Shown piece by piece: positions 1 through 8,248 of a stretch of DNA of 64,000 nt; position 1 is the first letter of the stretch, and every line of letters starts with the position of its first letter. The DNA lies in NCBI GenBank assembly GCA_020639255.1, contig JACKGZ010000007.1, positions 124,001 to 188,000 of the forward strand. The letters run 5' to 3'. The notes under the pieces are model-generated. The model worked only from the letters and a program-made list of their open reading frames with translations. It searched no databases and was not told the origin of the DNA. Source of the DNA: Phycisphaera sp. (lineage in GTDB: Bacteria > Planctomycetota > Phycisphaerae > Phycisphaerales > UBA1924). A program made the translations under genes and the position numbers.

Positions 1-29
1 GCTGGTTGGCGTCGTCGGCCATGGTGGGA

Positions 30-833
30 TCAGCCGCCTGCGTCCGCGGGAGAATCTTCTTGTTGCTGATCATCGCCGCTTTCTGTCGGAGTCTCGACGG
101 GAGCCACCCCGGCCGAGGCTGCCGCGAGTGTCGCGGGATCGACGAGCCAGATGATCTGATCGTCTTTGAGCCAGACGCCGACGTTATCCAGGGCGCGGAA
201 GGTGCCAGCGTCGTTCGGCTGGTCGGGATTGATCGCCACGAAGACCCAGCGAGGGCCTTGCTGGAAGTTGCTGGGCACAGGCGCCTGGTTGTGCCCGTAT
301 GGACGCGACGGCGCGGTATTTGGATCCTGCGCCTTCCCGAGCTGACCAAAGGCCTTGAACAGATCCATGAGGCCCTTCGGCGAGCCCTGGAACTGGCCGG
401 CGTCGGCCTGGTATGCCGCCTTGAACGCCTCGAAAGCCTCATCGGTCGCGAAGGGCCGCGTGGCTGTCGTGAGCTGACCGCGCGCCGAATCGTACGAACC
501 CGACTCGATGTCTTTCATGACGTCGGTCATCTTGAGATATTGCTTGGCACCCTGCTGAATGGCGACCGCGCCACCGATCCACAGCAGCGAGACGATCAGG
601 CCCACCGCGATGCCCGCGATCGCCAGACCCGTGCCCTTCACCCGGCCCTTCGAGGCCGAAATCCCGAGCAGCGCAAACACACCCAGCAGCGAGCCGATCG
701 CGCTCAGGCCCGGGATGAAGCAGATCAGGCTGCAGACCAGCGAGAGGATCGCCAGCACGCTCGTGCGGGGCGGGCCTGCGTCGGCGTAGTGATCGTTGAA
801 GTCGGCGGTTGTGGCGTATGGGTCGTTTGTCAT
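30..833 (-). CDS. DUF4190-type membrane protein
   Basis: The 267-residue protein has a short polar N terminus, then two hydrophobic helices (about residues 25-55 and 68-92) separated by a basic SKGRVKGTG loop. This is the layout of the DUF4190 family. The remaining two thirds is a soluble domain rich in Asp, Ala and Gln, probably outside the membrane, and is not recognised. It ends in an acidic Gln/Asp-rich tail. It lies 56 bp after the cysteine desulfurase gene on the same strand and may be the last gene of that operon. No function is assigned. Confidence 0.75.
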   Translation of the reverse strand: MTNDPYATTADFNDHYADAGPPRTSVLAILSLVCSLICFIPGLSAIGSLLGVFALLGISASKGRVKGTGLAIAGIAVGLIVSLLWIGGAVAIQQGAKQYLKMTDVMKDIESGSYDSARGQLTTATRPFATDEAFEAFKAAYQADAGQFQGSPKGLMDLFKAFGQLGKAQDPNTAPSRPYGHNQAPVPSNFQQGPRWVFVAINPDQPNDAGTFRALDNVGVWLKDDQIIWLVDPATLAAASAGVAPVETPTESGDDQQQEDSPADAGG

Positions 834-889
834 GCCCCAAGGCTATCGGCTGATCATGCAAGGGGCCAGCAGACGCCGGGACGCTGTAT

Positions 890-2095
890 TCAGACCGGGA
901 TCGAGCCCGAGAGCTGCTTCACGCACGCAGCGACCATCTGAGCGGCCTCTTCCAAACACCCCGGATCGGTGTCCCGGCACAGGCTGAAGCGAACACTGCC
1001 GTGAGCGAGCTCCTCGGGGATGCCCATCGCCAGCAGAACGGGCGAGGGCTCAAGGCTCCCGCTCGAACACGCCGAGCCGGCCGAGGCGCAGAGACCGCGC
1101 TCTGAGAGCATGAGCAGAAGCACCTCGGCCTCGAGCCTCGGGAATGCGATGTTTGTTGTGTTCCAGACCCGGTGCGCCGGGTTCGCGGGCTTGTTGACGA
1201 TCGCATTGGGCACAAGCTCGAGCACGCGTGCCTCGAACCGATCGCGGTGGGCCGACAAGTCCTGCATCTTCTTCGGATCGTTCAGGAAGTCGAACGCCTC
1301 TTCGGATGCAGCAGCCATGCCCAGGATGCCGGGGACATTTTCAGTCCCGCCGCGCCTGCCGAGTTCCTGCGTGCCGGGCGAACTGGGGGCGAACTTCGTG
1401 CCGGGCCTGATCCAGAGCACGCCGATGCCCTTGGGCCCGTGGAACTTGTGTGCCGAGAAGCTGAGCATGTCGATCCACTGGCCGCAGTCGTCAATGTTGG
1501 CAGGTCCGAGTTCCTGCGTGTTGCCCGTGCCGACGTTGGTGGGCATCTTGCCGACCCATTGCACGCCGTCGACGTGGAACGTGACACCCTTGTCGCGGCA
1601 GATGCGCCCGAGCTCGGCGACCGGGTGGATGACGCCCGTCTCGTTGTTGGCCCACTGCACGCTGACCAGGATCGTGCGCTCATCGATCAGCTTCTCGAGT
1701 GCGCCCGCGTCGATGCGTCCGCCCGGTGTCGTCGGGAGCCAGCGCGTCTCGACGCCCATGCGCTCGCCGACCTGCTTGGCGAGGTAGCGCACCGCGGGGT
1801 GTTCCACGTGCGTGGTGATGATGTTGGGGTTCTCGACATCGCGATGCGTGACGACGGCCCCGTTCATCGCGGTATGGATCGAGCACGTGCCGCAGCCGCA
1901 GAAGACCAGCTCTTTGGGCTGGGCGTTGATGAGCCTTGCGATCGAGGCGCGTCCGAGCTCGACGGCTCGCTTGGCTGCCTGTCCCGCGCGATACATGCTC
2001 GACGGGTTGTGCCAGAGTTCGTCAACCGCCCTGATCATGGCGTCGCGACATCGGGCCGAGGGCATCGTGGTGGCGTTGTTGTCGAGGTAGATCAT
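890..2095 (-). CDS. NifS/IscS-like cysteine desulfurase
   Basis: A PLP-dependent class V enzyme expected to convert cysteine to alanine and pass sulfur to Fe-S cluster or thiolation pathways. The start MIYLDNNATT is typical of NifS. The PLP lysine is in SFSAHKFHGPKG (K217) and the active-site cysteine in SAGSACSSG (C343). The 401-residue length is normal. Two things are odd. The usual TSGGTES-like phosphate-binding segment is replaced by a Cys-rich CGCGTCSIH (C66, C68, C71). About 20 extra residues lie between the PLP aspartate region (HVDGVQ) and the lysine. It follows the TetR gene by 11 bp. No Fe-S scaffold gene is nearby. Confidence 0.85.
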   Translation of the reverse strand: MIYLDNNATTMPSARCRDAMIRAVDELWHNPSSMYRAGQAAKRAVELGRASIARLINAQPKELVFCGCGTCSIHTAMNGAVVTHRDVENPNIITTHVEHPAVRYLAKQVGERMGVETRWLPTTPGGRIDAGALEKLIDERTILVSVQWANNETGVIHPVAELGRICRDKGVTFHVDGVQWVGKMPTNVGTGNTQELGPANIDDCGQWIDMLSFSAHKFHGPKGIGVLWIRPGTKFAPSSPGTQELGRRGGTENVPGILGMAAASEEAFDFLNDPKKMQDLSAHRDRFEARVLELVPNAIVNKPANPAHRVWNTTNIAFPRLEAEVLLLMLSERGLCASAGSACSSGSLEPSPVLLAMGIPEELAHGSVRFSLCRDTDPGCLEEAAQMVAACVKQLSGSIPV

Positions 2096-2106
2096 CGCCC
2101 CAATTG

Positions 2107-2748
2107 TTACTCGGATTCGGGGGTCCGCGAGCGTCTTGGGAGCAAGATTTCGGCGATGATCTGGGGCAGGCTGCCGCTCTTGCCGGCCCGGTTCGTGTTG
2201 CTCACCCCCATCGCCTGCAGGACTCCGTAGCCAAGCGCCATATCGATGAGCATCCAGGCGATCATCTCAGCGGAGAACCGCTCACGCACCTCGCCGGCCT
2301 TCTGAGCCGCCTCGACCTCTTCGACGAGAAACGCGTGCATCGCGTGAAAGTGCTCATCCACGGCCTTATGGATGACATCGTCGTCCGTCTCTGTAATCGA
2401 TTGCAGGATGACCCGGTAGGCGTTGGCTTCCTCGTCGCCGAGGGCCACCATCGGGTTCTTCCCGAGCAGGATCTCAAGCCGATCGGCCGGGTTCTTGGCA
2501 CGCGCGAGGCTCTCGTTCCAGATCTCGAGCGTGCGCTGGCCGGTCTGCTCGACGAGCGCGACGAAGAGATCGCGCTTGGACGCGAAGTGCCTGTAGATGA
2601 TGGGCTCGGTGACGCCGGCAGCCTGGGCAAGCTGGGCGGTTGTGGTCCGCGCATATCCGAGCTCTGAAAACAGCTTGGACGCTGTCTGGAGCAGCTGGAG
2701 TCGGCGCTGGGCCGCGGGAAGTCGCTTTGATTGGCGGGCTTGGCTCAT
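2107..2748 (-). CDS. TetR/AcrR family transcriptional regulator
   Basis: The 213-residue protein has an N-terminal TetR helix-turn-helix at about residues 18-62, with the TTAQLAQAAGVTEPIIYRHF recognition segment. A helical ligand-binding domain follows, with no recognised ligand specificity. It sits between yidD (18 bp upstream) and the cysteine desulfurase (11 bp downstream), so it is probably cotranscribed. Autoregulation or control of the neighbouring genes is possible but no operator was identified. Confidence 0.88.
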   Translation of the reverse strand: MSQARQSKRLPAAQRRLQLLQTASKLFSELGYARTTTAQLAQAAGVTEPIIYRHFASKRDLFVALVEQTGQRTLEIWNESLARAKNPADRLEILLGKNPMVALGDEEANAYRVILQSITETDDDVIHKAVDEHFHAMHAFLVEEVEAAQKAGEVRERFSAEMIAWMLIDMALGYGVLQAMGVSNTNRAGKSGSLPQIIAEILLPRRSRTPESE

Positions 2749-2766
2749 CCGAAAGTCAGTGTACGC

Positions 2767-3033
2767 TCACTCTTTGCGCATTGCGTCATCTTTTGGCGCC
2801 GGAACCGGGTCATACCCGCCTTTGGCAAATGGATGACATCTGGCAATGCGTCTGACCGCCATGGCTGCACCCTTTGCAGCACCGTATTCCTTCAGCGCCT
2901 GGATCGCGTAATGACTGCACGTCGGGTGGTACCGGCATTGCCCACCCAGAAACGGGCTGAGCGTCGCTTGGTACACGCGCACCAGCAGTATGAGAGGCCA
3001 CGCAAAGAGCCTGCTCATCGGTCCGCGGCTCAC
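2767..3033 (-). CDS. yidD: Membrane protein insertion efficiency factor YidD
   Basis: A short membrane-associated protein of the YidD family, which assists YidC-dependent insertion. It has the signature YQATLSPFLGGQCRYHPTCS with two Cys, and a conserved C-terminal ARCHPFAKGGYDPVP. The first codon is GTG and overlaps the rnpA stop (GTGA), showing translational coupling. An in-frame ATG five codons later (3018) is an alternative start. The rnpA-yidD order is the common bacterial arrangement. Confidence 0.93.
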   Translation of the reverse strand: MSRGPMSRLFAWPLILLVRVYQATLSPFLGGQCRYHPTCSHYAIQALKEYGAAKGAAMAVRRIARCHPFAKGGYDPVPAPKDDAMRKE

Positions 3034-3443
3034 GAGGAATCATCCTGTGACTTCTTCGCGTGCCTGGAGATCCGAGCGAGCGTGCCCTCGAGCAAGCTCT
3101 GATAAGCCGCCGGTGTGCGGACGTCGTGAGGGCGGACGACGAGCACGATGTCCATCCCGGGTTGTTCATCGGGCCAGCTCGCCGCGAGGAACCGGAACGC
3201 ATCCCGCAGACGCCGCTTGACGGCGTTGCGTTTGACCGCGTTGCCGACGCGACGCCCGACCGAGAGCCCGAGCCTCGGGTGGGGCAAGCCGTTCTCCAGC
3301 GCGAAGACCACGATCGGGCCGGCGGGCTTCTTCAGGCCCTTGTCGTAGACGAGGCTGAACTGCTCGCGGTGGATGAGACGATGGCGGGCGCGGTAGACGG
3401 CCTTGCGCGGTTCGGGGTTCTCAGTGGGCAAGCCCGGGTTCAC
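3030..3443 (-). CDS. rnpA: Ribonuclease P protein component
   Basis: The protein subunit of RNase P, which helps the catalytic RNA mature tRNA 5' ends. The diagnostic basic segment GRRVGNAVKRNAVKRRLRDAFR is present at about residues 60-85. The N terminus (RHRLIHREQFSLVYDKGLKK) and 137-residue length fit the family. It overlaps yidD by 4 nt and the upstream membrane-protein gene by 4 nt. The usual upstream partner rpmH (L34) is not here; its place is taken by the membrane-protein gene. Confidence 0.93.
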   Translation of the reverse strand: MNPGLPTENPEPRKAVYRARHRLIHREQFSLVYDKGLKKPAGPIVVFALENGLPHPRLGLSVGRRVGNAVKRNAVKRRLRDAFRFLAASWPDEQPGMDIVLVVRPHDVRTPAAYQSLLEGTLARISRHAKKSQDDSS

Positions 3444-3997
3444 GCGGGAACGGTAGCCGAAGGCTGGCGCGAAACACCTGTCCTGGAAGGCGTTCGTCTT
3501 CGTTTCCGCGAAGGCGGCAGCACTCCCAGCAGCAAACAGAGCCCGCCGCCAGCCAGAAACCAGAGTCGTGAAGGATCGCCTGTGGCGAGGTTGGCGAGCA
3601 TCGAACGCTCGGTGCGGTGCCTGGGCTCGGCGGGCATCTCGGGCACGGGCGGCTCAAGCATGCCGAAGACCGAGGCACTCGCGCGTCCCGGATCAAGACT
3701 CAGCTCACCCAAGGGCCTCATGCCGTCGGGATACTGGTTGAGCTGGATCGCCTTCAGCTGAGCGATGAGCGCCGGCTGACGCTCATCGAGGGCTTCGAGA
3801 TAGGCCCGGTGCTTGTCGAGCCGTGCGACGCGGTGGGTCTCGGTGACGAGCGCCCGGTCGCGGGCATAGCGGGCCTCTGTGAGTGCTTCGCTTGCGGGGA
3901 TCAGGACCGCCGAGGCGATCATCCCCAGGCCCGCGATCAGGAAGAGCCACCCGGGATCGGGGCATCGGAGCAGGATGGGTCGAGACCTTGGGCGCAT
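3440..3997 (-). CDS. Two-helix membrane protein upstream of rnpA
   Basis: The chosen ATG at 3997 gives 185 residues beginning MRPRSRPILL. A longer in-frame reading to 4102 would overlap the divergent gene on the plus strand and adds only unstructured sequence. One hydrophobic helix is near the N terminus (PGWLFLIAGLGMIASAVLI) and another near the C terminus (LWFLAGGGLCLLLGVLPP). They flank a helical, probably coiled-coil middle region rich in Ala, Arg and Leu, and the protein ends in a basic tail. Its stop overlaps the rnpA start by 4 nt (ATGA), so it is translated with rnpA. The family is not recognised. Confidence 0.7.
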   Translation of the reverse strand: MRPRSRPILLRCPDPGWLFLIAGLGMIASAVLIPASEALTEARYARDRALVTETHRVARLDKHRAYLEALDERQPALIAQLKAIQLNQYPDGMRPLGELSLDPGRASASVFGMLEPPVPEMPAEPRHRTERSMLANLATGDPSRLWFLAGGGLCLLLGVLPPSRKRRRTPSRTGVSRQPSATVPA

Positions 3998-4092
3998 GCC
4001 GTGTTCGTATCGGTCTGTTTCGTCGTACGGGTCCAAACGGGGAACAGTGGGCCCTCGGATCGGGTTGTGAGGGCGTAGGATCGGGCTCAACC

Positions 4093-5454
4093 ATGCGACC
4101 ACGATGTGTCATCACGGGAATCGGAGCCGTCTCGGCGGCGGGCATCGGGATCGAACAGACCTGGGACAGCCTCTGTTCGGGTCGATCCGGGATCGCGCCG
4201 ATTTCGGCATTCGATGCGACGACGAGCCCGCACCCCTTCGGCGGCGAAGCCAAGAAAGAGGACCAGCTCGTCAGCGCCCGCGACTACGTCCCCAAGCACT
4301 ACCGCAAGGCAACCAAAGTCATGGCGCGCGACACCGAGCTCGCGGTCGTGGCGGCCTCGCTCGCGGCGGCCGACGCGGGGCTTGTGACGCGCGAGGCGGG
4401 TGAGGACGCAGCGCTGACGTACCCATCGAGCCGCGTCGGGTGCCACATCGGCGCGGGCTTCATCGCGGCCGAGACGGAAGAGCTGACCAGCGCACTCGTC
4501 ACAGCCAAGGACGACAAGGGCGATTTCTCGCTCGAGAAGTGGGGCGAGGTCGGGATCGGGAATCTCCAGCCGTTGTGGCTCCTCAAGTACCTGCCCAACA
4601 TGCTGGCGTGCCACGTCACCATCATCCATGGCTGCGAGGGCCCCTCGAACACGATCACATGCTCGGAGGCGAGCGGGCTGCTCTCGCTGGGCGAGTCGGT
4701 CCGGATCATCGAGCGTGGCGATGCGACCGCGTGTTTCTCGGGCGGCATCGAGAACAAGACCAATCCGATGGGCGTGACGCGCATGGGCATGCTCGGGCGC
4801 TTCGCGGAGCTCGACGGCGGCATCGATGAACCTTGGAGGCATGTCCGCCCGTACGACGACTCGGTGTGTGGCGGCGTGCCAGGCGAGGGCGGCGGCATCG
4901 TCGTACTCGAAGAGAAATCCGCCGCCGAAGCGCGCGGAGCAAGGGTGTACGCCGAGGTCGCGGGTATCGGCAGCGCCCAGTCGCAACCGGGGGCGCTGGG
5001 GATCTGCCATGAGGTGAGCACCTGTGGCGGACCGGGCGGCGACGCCGACGAAGGACTCGCCGACGCGATCGAGGCGGCGCTCCGTGACGCGAAAATTGGC
5101 CCCGACGACATCGATGCGATTGTGCCCGCGGCGATGTGCGTGAGCACGCTCGATCGCGCCGAATTGGGCGGCCTCGAACGAGTCTTCGGTGCTCGACTCC
5201 CAGAAATCCCTCTGGTGACACTCACGCCCTTTGTCGGACAGCTGTTTTCCGGTGCCGGGGCCTTTGCGATGGCGGTGGGGGCCAAGGCGGTATCCGAGCA
5301 GCAGCTGCCCGCACGGCTGCACGGCGGCTGGCCCGAAGCACGGGCTGGCGCGGGAGCCTCAGAGAGCGTTGACGCGGAACTGATGAATGTGCTTGTATGC
5401 ACGGGTTCGCTTTCGGGGCAGGCCGCGGCGGTGGTGCTCAGGCGAGCCGACTAG
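4093..5454 (+). CDS. Ketosynthase-fold protein lacking all three catalytic residues (KS-beta/CLF-like)
   Basis: A 453-residue thiolase-fold protein with the KS start RPRCVITGIGAVSAAG. The start at 4093 is chosen because the longer frame runs over the divergent neighbour. Aligned by eye to FabF, the nucleophile position in GPSNTITCSEASG is Glu192 rather than Cys. The first His (NAHGTGT in FabF-type enzymes) becomes Ala347 in VPAAMCVST. The second His (GH in the MLGH motif) becomes Gln383 in VGQLFSG. It therefore resembles chain-length factors of type II polyketide synthases, which pair with an active ketosynthase. The active partner is probably the gene at 6026. No acyl carrier protein or reductase gene is nearby. 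Confidence 0.8.
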   Translation: MRPRCVITGIGAVSAAGIGIEQTWDSLCSGRSGIAPISAFDATTSPHPFGGEAKKEDQLVSARDYVPKHYRKATKVMARDTELAVVAASLAAADAGLVTREAGEDAALTYPSSRVGCHIGAGFIAAETEELTSALVTAKDDKGDFSLEKWGEVGIGNLQPLWLLKYLPNMLACHVTIIHGCEGPSNTITCSEASGLLSLGESVRIIERGDATACFSGGIENKTNPMGVTRMGMLGRFAELDGGIDEPWRHVRPYDDSVCGGVPGEGGGIVVLEEKSAAEARGARVYAEVAGIGSAQSQPGALGICHEVSTCGGPGGDADEGLADAIEAALRDAKIGPDDIDAIVPAAMCVSTLDRAELGGLERVFGARLPEIPLVTLTPFVGQLFSGAGAFAMAVGAKAVSEQQLPARLHGGWPEARAGAGASESVDAELMNVLVCTGSLSGQAAAVVLRRAD

Positions 5455-5531
5455 GATGTACGAACCCGCTGTCCGGCAAGGACGAGCGGAACAACACGGA
5501 TCTCCAGAAACCAAGACAGGAGCAACCAGCA

Positions 5532-6029
5532 ATGGATCACGATCACGGCAACCGTCGGCGCGGCCTCCCGCTCTCCGAACTCGACCCCGCGCTCACCGAG
5601 AAGAGCCGCAAGGTCATCGGCGGCGCGATCGAGGTACACAAGGCGCTCGGCCCGGGCTTTAGCCGCGAGATCTACATGAACGCGCTCAAGATCGAGCTCG
5701 AAGCCGCCGGCCTCGACTACGAGATGGACGCCGAGTTCGAGGTCGTCTACAAGGACAACGACCTGGGCGGCGTGTCGATCGACTGCTTCGTCGAGGAACG
5801 CTTCGCCGTCGAGATCCTGGCCCGCCCGGGTCAGATCGGCTCGCTCGAACGCCTCGCGCTCCGCTCGAAGCTCCGGGCGGCCGACGTCGAGCTCGGGCTG
5901 ATCATCAACTTCTCCGAGCGCCGCCTGAAGGACGGGCTCGTCCGCGTCCTGAACCCGGACAAGCTCAACCTCAACCGTGACGATCACGAGGGCGACGACG
6001 AGGAGTACGAGGACGGCGACGAGGAGTGA
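5532..6029 (+). CDS. GxxExxY-family PD-(D/E)XK-like protein, probably catalytically dead
   Basis: The 165-residue product starts at 5532, behind an AGGAG about 10 nt upstream. The SRKVIGGAIEVHKALGPGF start and the LIINFSERRLKDGLVRVLN end match the GxxExxY family, a PD-(D/E)XK nuclease-like group. Key positions are altered. The name-giving motif reads GFSREIY, with Arg at the Glu position. The core reads ID-x9-EIL, keeping Asp and Glu but replacing the catalytic Lys with Leu. The C terminus is very acidic. The stop overlaps the next ketosynthase start (GTGA), so it is coupled to it. Its role between two ketosynthase genes is unknown. Confidence 0.75.
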   Translation: MDHDHGNRRRGLPLSELDPALTEKSRKVIGGAIEVHKALGPGFSREIYMNALKIELEAAGLDYEMDAEFEVVYKDNDLGGVSIDCFVEERFAVEILARPGQIGSLERLALRSKLRAADVELGLIINFSERRLKDGLVRVLNPDKLNLNRDDHEGDDEEYEDGDEE

Positions 6030-7390
6030 GCACCACGCGCGTGGTCATCACGGGCGCCGGCTGGGTCACGCCGCTCGGCGACGATCTCGACGCCGTCTGG
6101 GAGCGGATGCTTCGCGGCGAGAGCGCTATCCGACCGGTCGAGCATTTCGACGCGCGCACATTCGCGACCAACTTCGCCTCGCAGGTCTCTGGGTTCGAGC
6201 TCGCCAAATTCCTCGGTCCGCGCGCCGAGCGTCATGAGTGCGGCAGCTTCGCCACGCGCTTTGCGCTGGCGGCGGCGATCCGCGCGTGGGAGAGCGCCGG
6301 CTTCGGCCCGGCGATGATCGAGCCCGGCGCGCCACGCAAGAGCGATGCGTTCGATCCCAAGCGCTTCGGCGTCTATCTCGGCTCGGGCGAGGGGCGTGTC
6401 GACTTCGAGAACTTTGTGCGCTCGAACTATCAGGGCTGGGACGACGAAACCCGCCGGATCGATTTCAGGCGCTGGATGCCCGCCGCTGCGCGGAATCTCA
6501 TCCCCGCGCGTGAGCTCGAGCAGGAGCCGGCGATGTGCATCGCGCACGTCTCGGCCGAACTCGGGTGTCGCGGGCCGGTCTCCAACTGCATGACCGCCTG
6601 CGCCGCCAGCACCCAGGCCGTGGGCGAGGCGTTCGAGCTGATCCGGCGCGGCGACGCGGACGTGATGCTCGCCGGCGGCGCGCACTCGATGATCCACCCG
6701 CTCGGCATGACGGGCTTCATCCGCCTGACCGCAATGAGCAAGCGCAACGACGACCCCGCGACGGCGTGCCGGCCCTTCGACGCAACGCGCGACGGCTTCG
6801 TGATGGGCGAGGGCGCGGGGATGGTCATCCTCGAATCGCTCGAGCACGCCCAGAAGCGAGGCGCGAACATCATCGCCGAGGTCGCAGGCTTCGGTTCGAG
6901 CGCCGACGCCTACCGCATCACCGACATTCATCCCGAGGGCGCGGGGGCGGCGGCCGCGATGCGAAGGGCGCTCGAACAGGCGGGCATCGACCCGTCGAGC
7001 AAGGACGCCAGCGGTCGCCCGGCGGTGCACTGGATCAACGCGCACGGCACCGGCACCAAAGAGAACGACAAGACCGAGACCGCGGGCGTCAAGCGCGTCT
7101 TCGGCGAGCTCGCGCCCAAGGTGCCGTTCTCTAGCGTCAAGAGCATGCTGGGCCACCTGATCCAGGCCGCAGGCGCGGTCGAGCTGATCACGTGCCTGCA
7201 GGCGATCAAGACGGGCATCATCCCGCCGACAGCGAACCTGAACAACCCCGACCCGGACTGCGATCTCGATCACGTGCCCGGCACGCCGCGCGACTGCACG
7301 GGCGTGGGCGGCGTGGACGTGTGCCTGTCCAACAGCTTCGGCTTCGGCGGGCAGAACAACACGATCTGCGTCAGGCGGTTCGCGGGCTGA
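6026..7390 (+). CDS. Beta-ketoacyl synthase (FabF-like), catalytically complete
   Basis: A 454-residue condensing enzyme expected to perform decarboxylative Claisen condensation on acyl carrier protein-bound substrates. The catalytic Cys is C192 in NCMTACAAS. The histidines are H340 in NAHGTGT and H377 in KSMLGH, with K372 also conserved. It starts with GTG overlapping the stop of the GxxExxY gene. An insert near residues 100-150 (PGAPRKSDAFDPKRF onward) is longer than in housekeeping FabF. With the catalytically empty homologue at 4093 it forms a KS-alpha/KS-beta-like pair. Its 3' end overlaps the convergent membrane-protein gene by 20 bp. Confidence 0.88.
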   Translation: MSTTRVVITGAGWVTPLGDDLDAVWERMLRGESAIRPVEHFDARTFATNFASQVSGFELAKFLGPRAERHECGSFATRFALAAAIRAWESAGFGPAMIEPGAPRKSDAFDPKRFGVYLGSGEGRVDFENFVRSNYQGWDDETRRIDFRRWMPAAARNLIPARELEQEPAMCIAHVSAELGCRGPVSNCMTACAASTQAVGEAFELIRRGDADVMLAGGAHSMIHPLGMTGFIRLTAMSKRNDDPATACRPFDATRDGFVMGEGAGMVILESLEHAQKRGANIIAEVAGFGSSADAYRITDIHPEGAGAAAAMRRALEQAGIDPSSKDASGRPAVHWINAHGTGTKENDKTETAGVKRVFGELAPKVPFSSVKSMLGHLIQAAGAVELITCLQAIKTGIIPPTANLNNPDPDCDLDHVPGTPRDCTGVGGVDVCLSNSFGFGGQNNTICVRRFAG

Positions 7391-8240
7391 TCACGGCGCC
7401 GCACTCGGGGCACTTGTCTGTAATGCCGGCAAGGTCGTAGCCGCAAACGAGACACTTGCCTCTGGATAGCACACGCTGCCGACGTGTCAGGATGGCATGC
7501 ATACTCAAGCATCCGAGCATCGTTACCAAGAGGTGCGTGCTCAGCAGCAATCCTCCGAGGTAGAGCCGGTTGGGGAACATCCCGCCGTAGGAATCAGGAA
7601 TCTCGCTTTCGTACTTCCACCAGCCCACGTAGGACAGGCTGAGCAATACGGACGCGACAATTCCGAAGTAGATCGTGAGATTCAGGACAACCTTGGGCCT
7701 GCGAAGACGTGCAGCGGCAATCAACACCGTAAGAAGTAAGAGAATAGCAAGCACAACCATCGGCCACAGTGTCATGTCTGAGACATCCCACCAGGGTCGT
7801 GAAACGAAAAGAGTATTGACCATCATCCCTGGGTATGTGCTTCGGATTCTGGCGTCGTGCTCTGCGAAAGTTACCTCGAAGAAGCCCTGGCTCAATCTCA
7901 ATGTTGTGTGAGCAACGGCGATACTGGTCAAGATAGCGAAGGTGAGCGTGGTGGATTTCAAAAGGGCATGGCGTCGATTCAAGCTCCCCGATGCAATGAC
8001 GCACAGCCACGAGAAGATTGAAAAGGCAATCATGGCCAAGGCAGTCGCCTTGTTGCCCTTGGCAGACCACAGAAAGTAAATATCAGAAAACCGATACTGC
8101 GATATCTCAGAGAATGACATGCCAAATTCGATCTGCATGTACACGTAGATTGAACCAAGGACAGAAACAGTGACGATCCCGCAAAGCCATATGGCAACCA
8201 CTAAAGCCAAGATAACGATGTAGCGTTGCGTCGATTTCAT
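7371..8240 (-). CDS. Polytopic membrane protein with C-terminal zinc ribbon
   Basis: The 289-residue protein has about five to six hydrophobic helices, the first at residues 8-33 and others near 70-90, 95-112, 155-175, 185-205 and 230-250. A short C-terminal zinc ribbon follows, CLVCGYDLAGITDKCPECG. This ribbon attached to membrane domains is common in planctomycetes. Base composition is clearly more AT-rich than its neighbours, with many TTT, ATT and AAA codons. That could indicate a recent arrival or relaxed codon selection. No function is known. Confidence 0.75.
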   Translation of the reverse strand: MKSTQRYIVILALVVAIWLCGIVTVSVLGSIYVYMQIEFGMSFSEISQYRFSDIYFLWSAKGNKATALAMIAFSIFSWLCVIASGSLNRRHALLKSTTLTFAILTSIAVAHTTLRLSQGFFEVTFAEHDARIRSTYPGMMVNTLFVSRPWWDVSDMTLWPMVVLAILLLLTVLIAAARLRRPKVVLNLTIYFGIVASVLLSLSYVGWWKYESEIPDSYGGMFPNRLYLGGLLLSTHLLVTMLGCLSMHAILTRRQRVLSRGKCLVCGYDLAGITDKCPECGAVISPRTA

Positions 8241-8248
8241 GTCGTTAT

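Noticed and set aside
4093..5454. Cys190 as the ketosynthase nucleophile
   Set aside because: Aligning the following ASG with the TSG of FabF places Glu192 at the nucleophile position, and both His are also gone.
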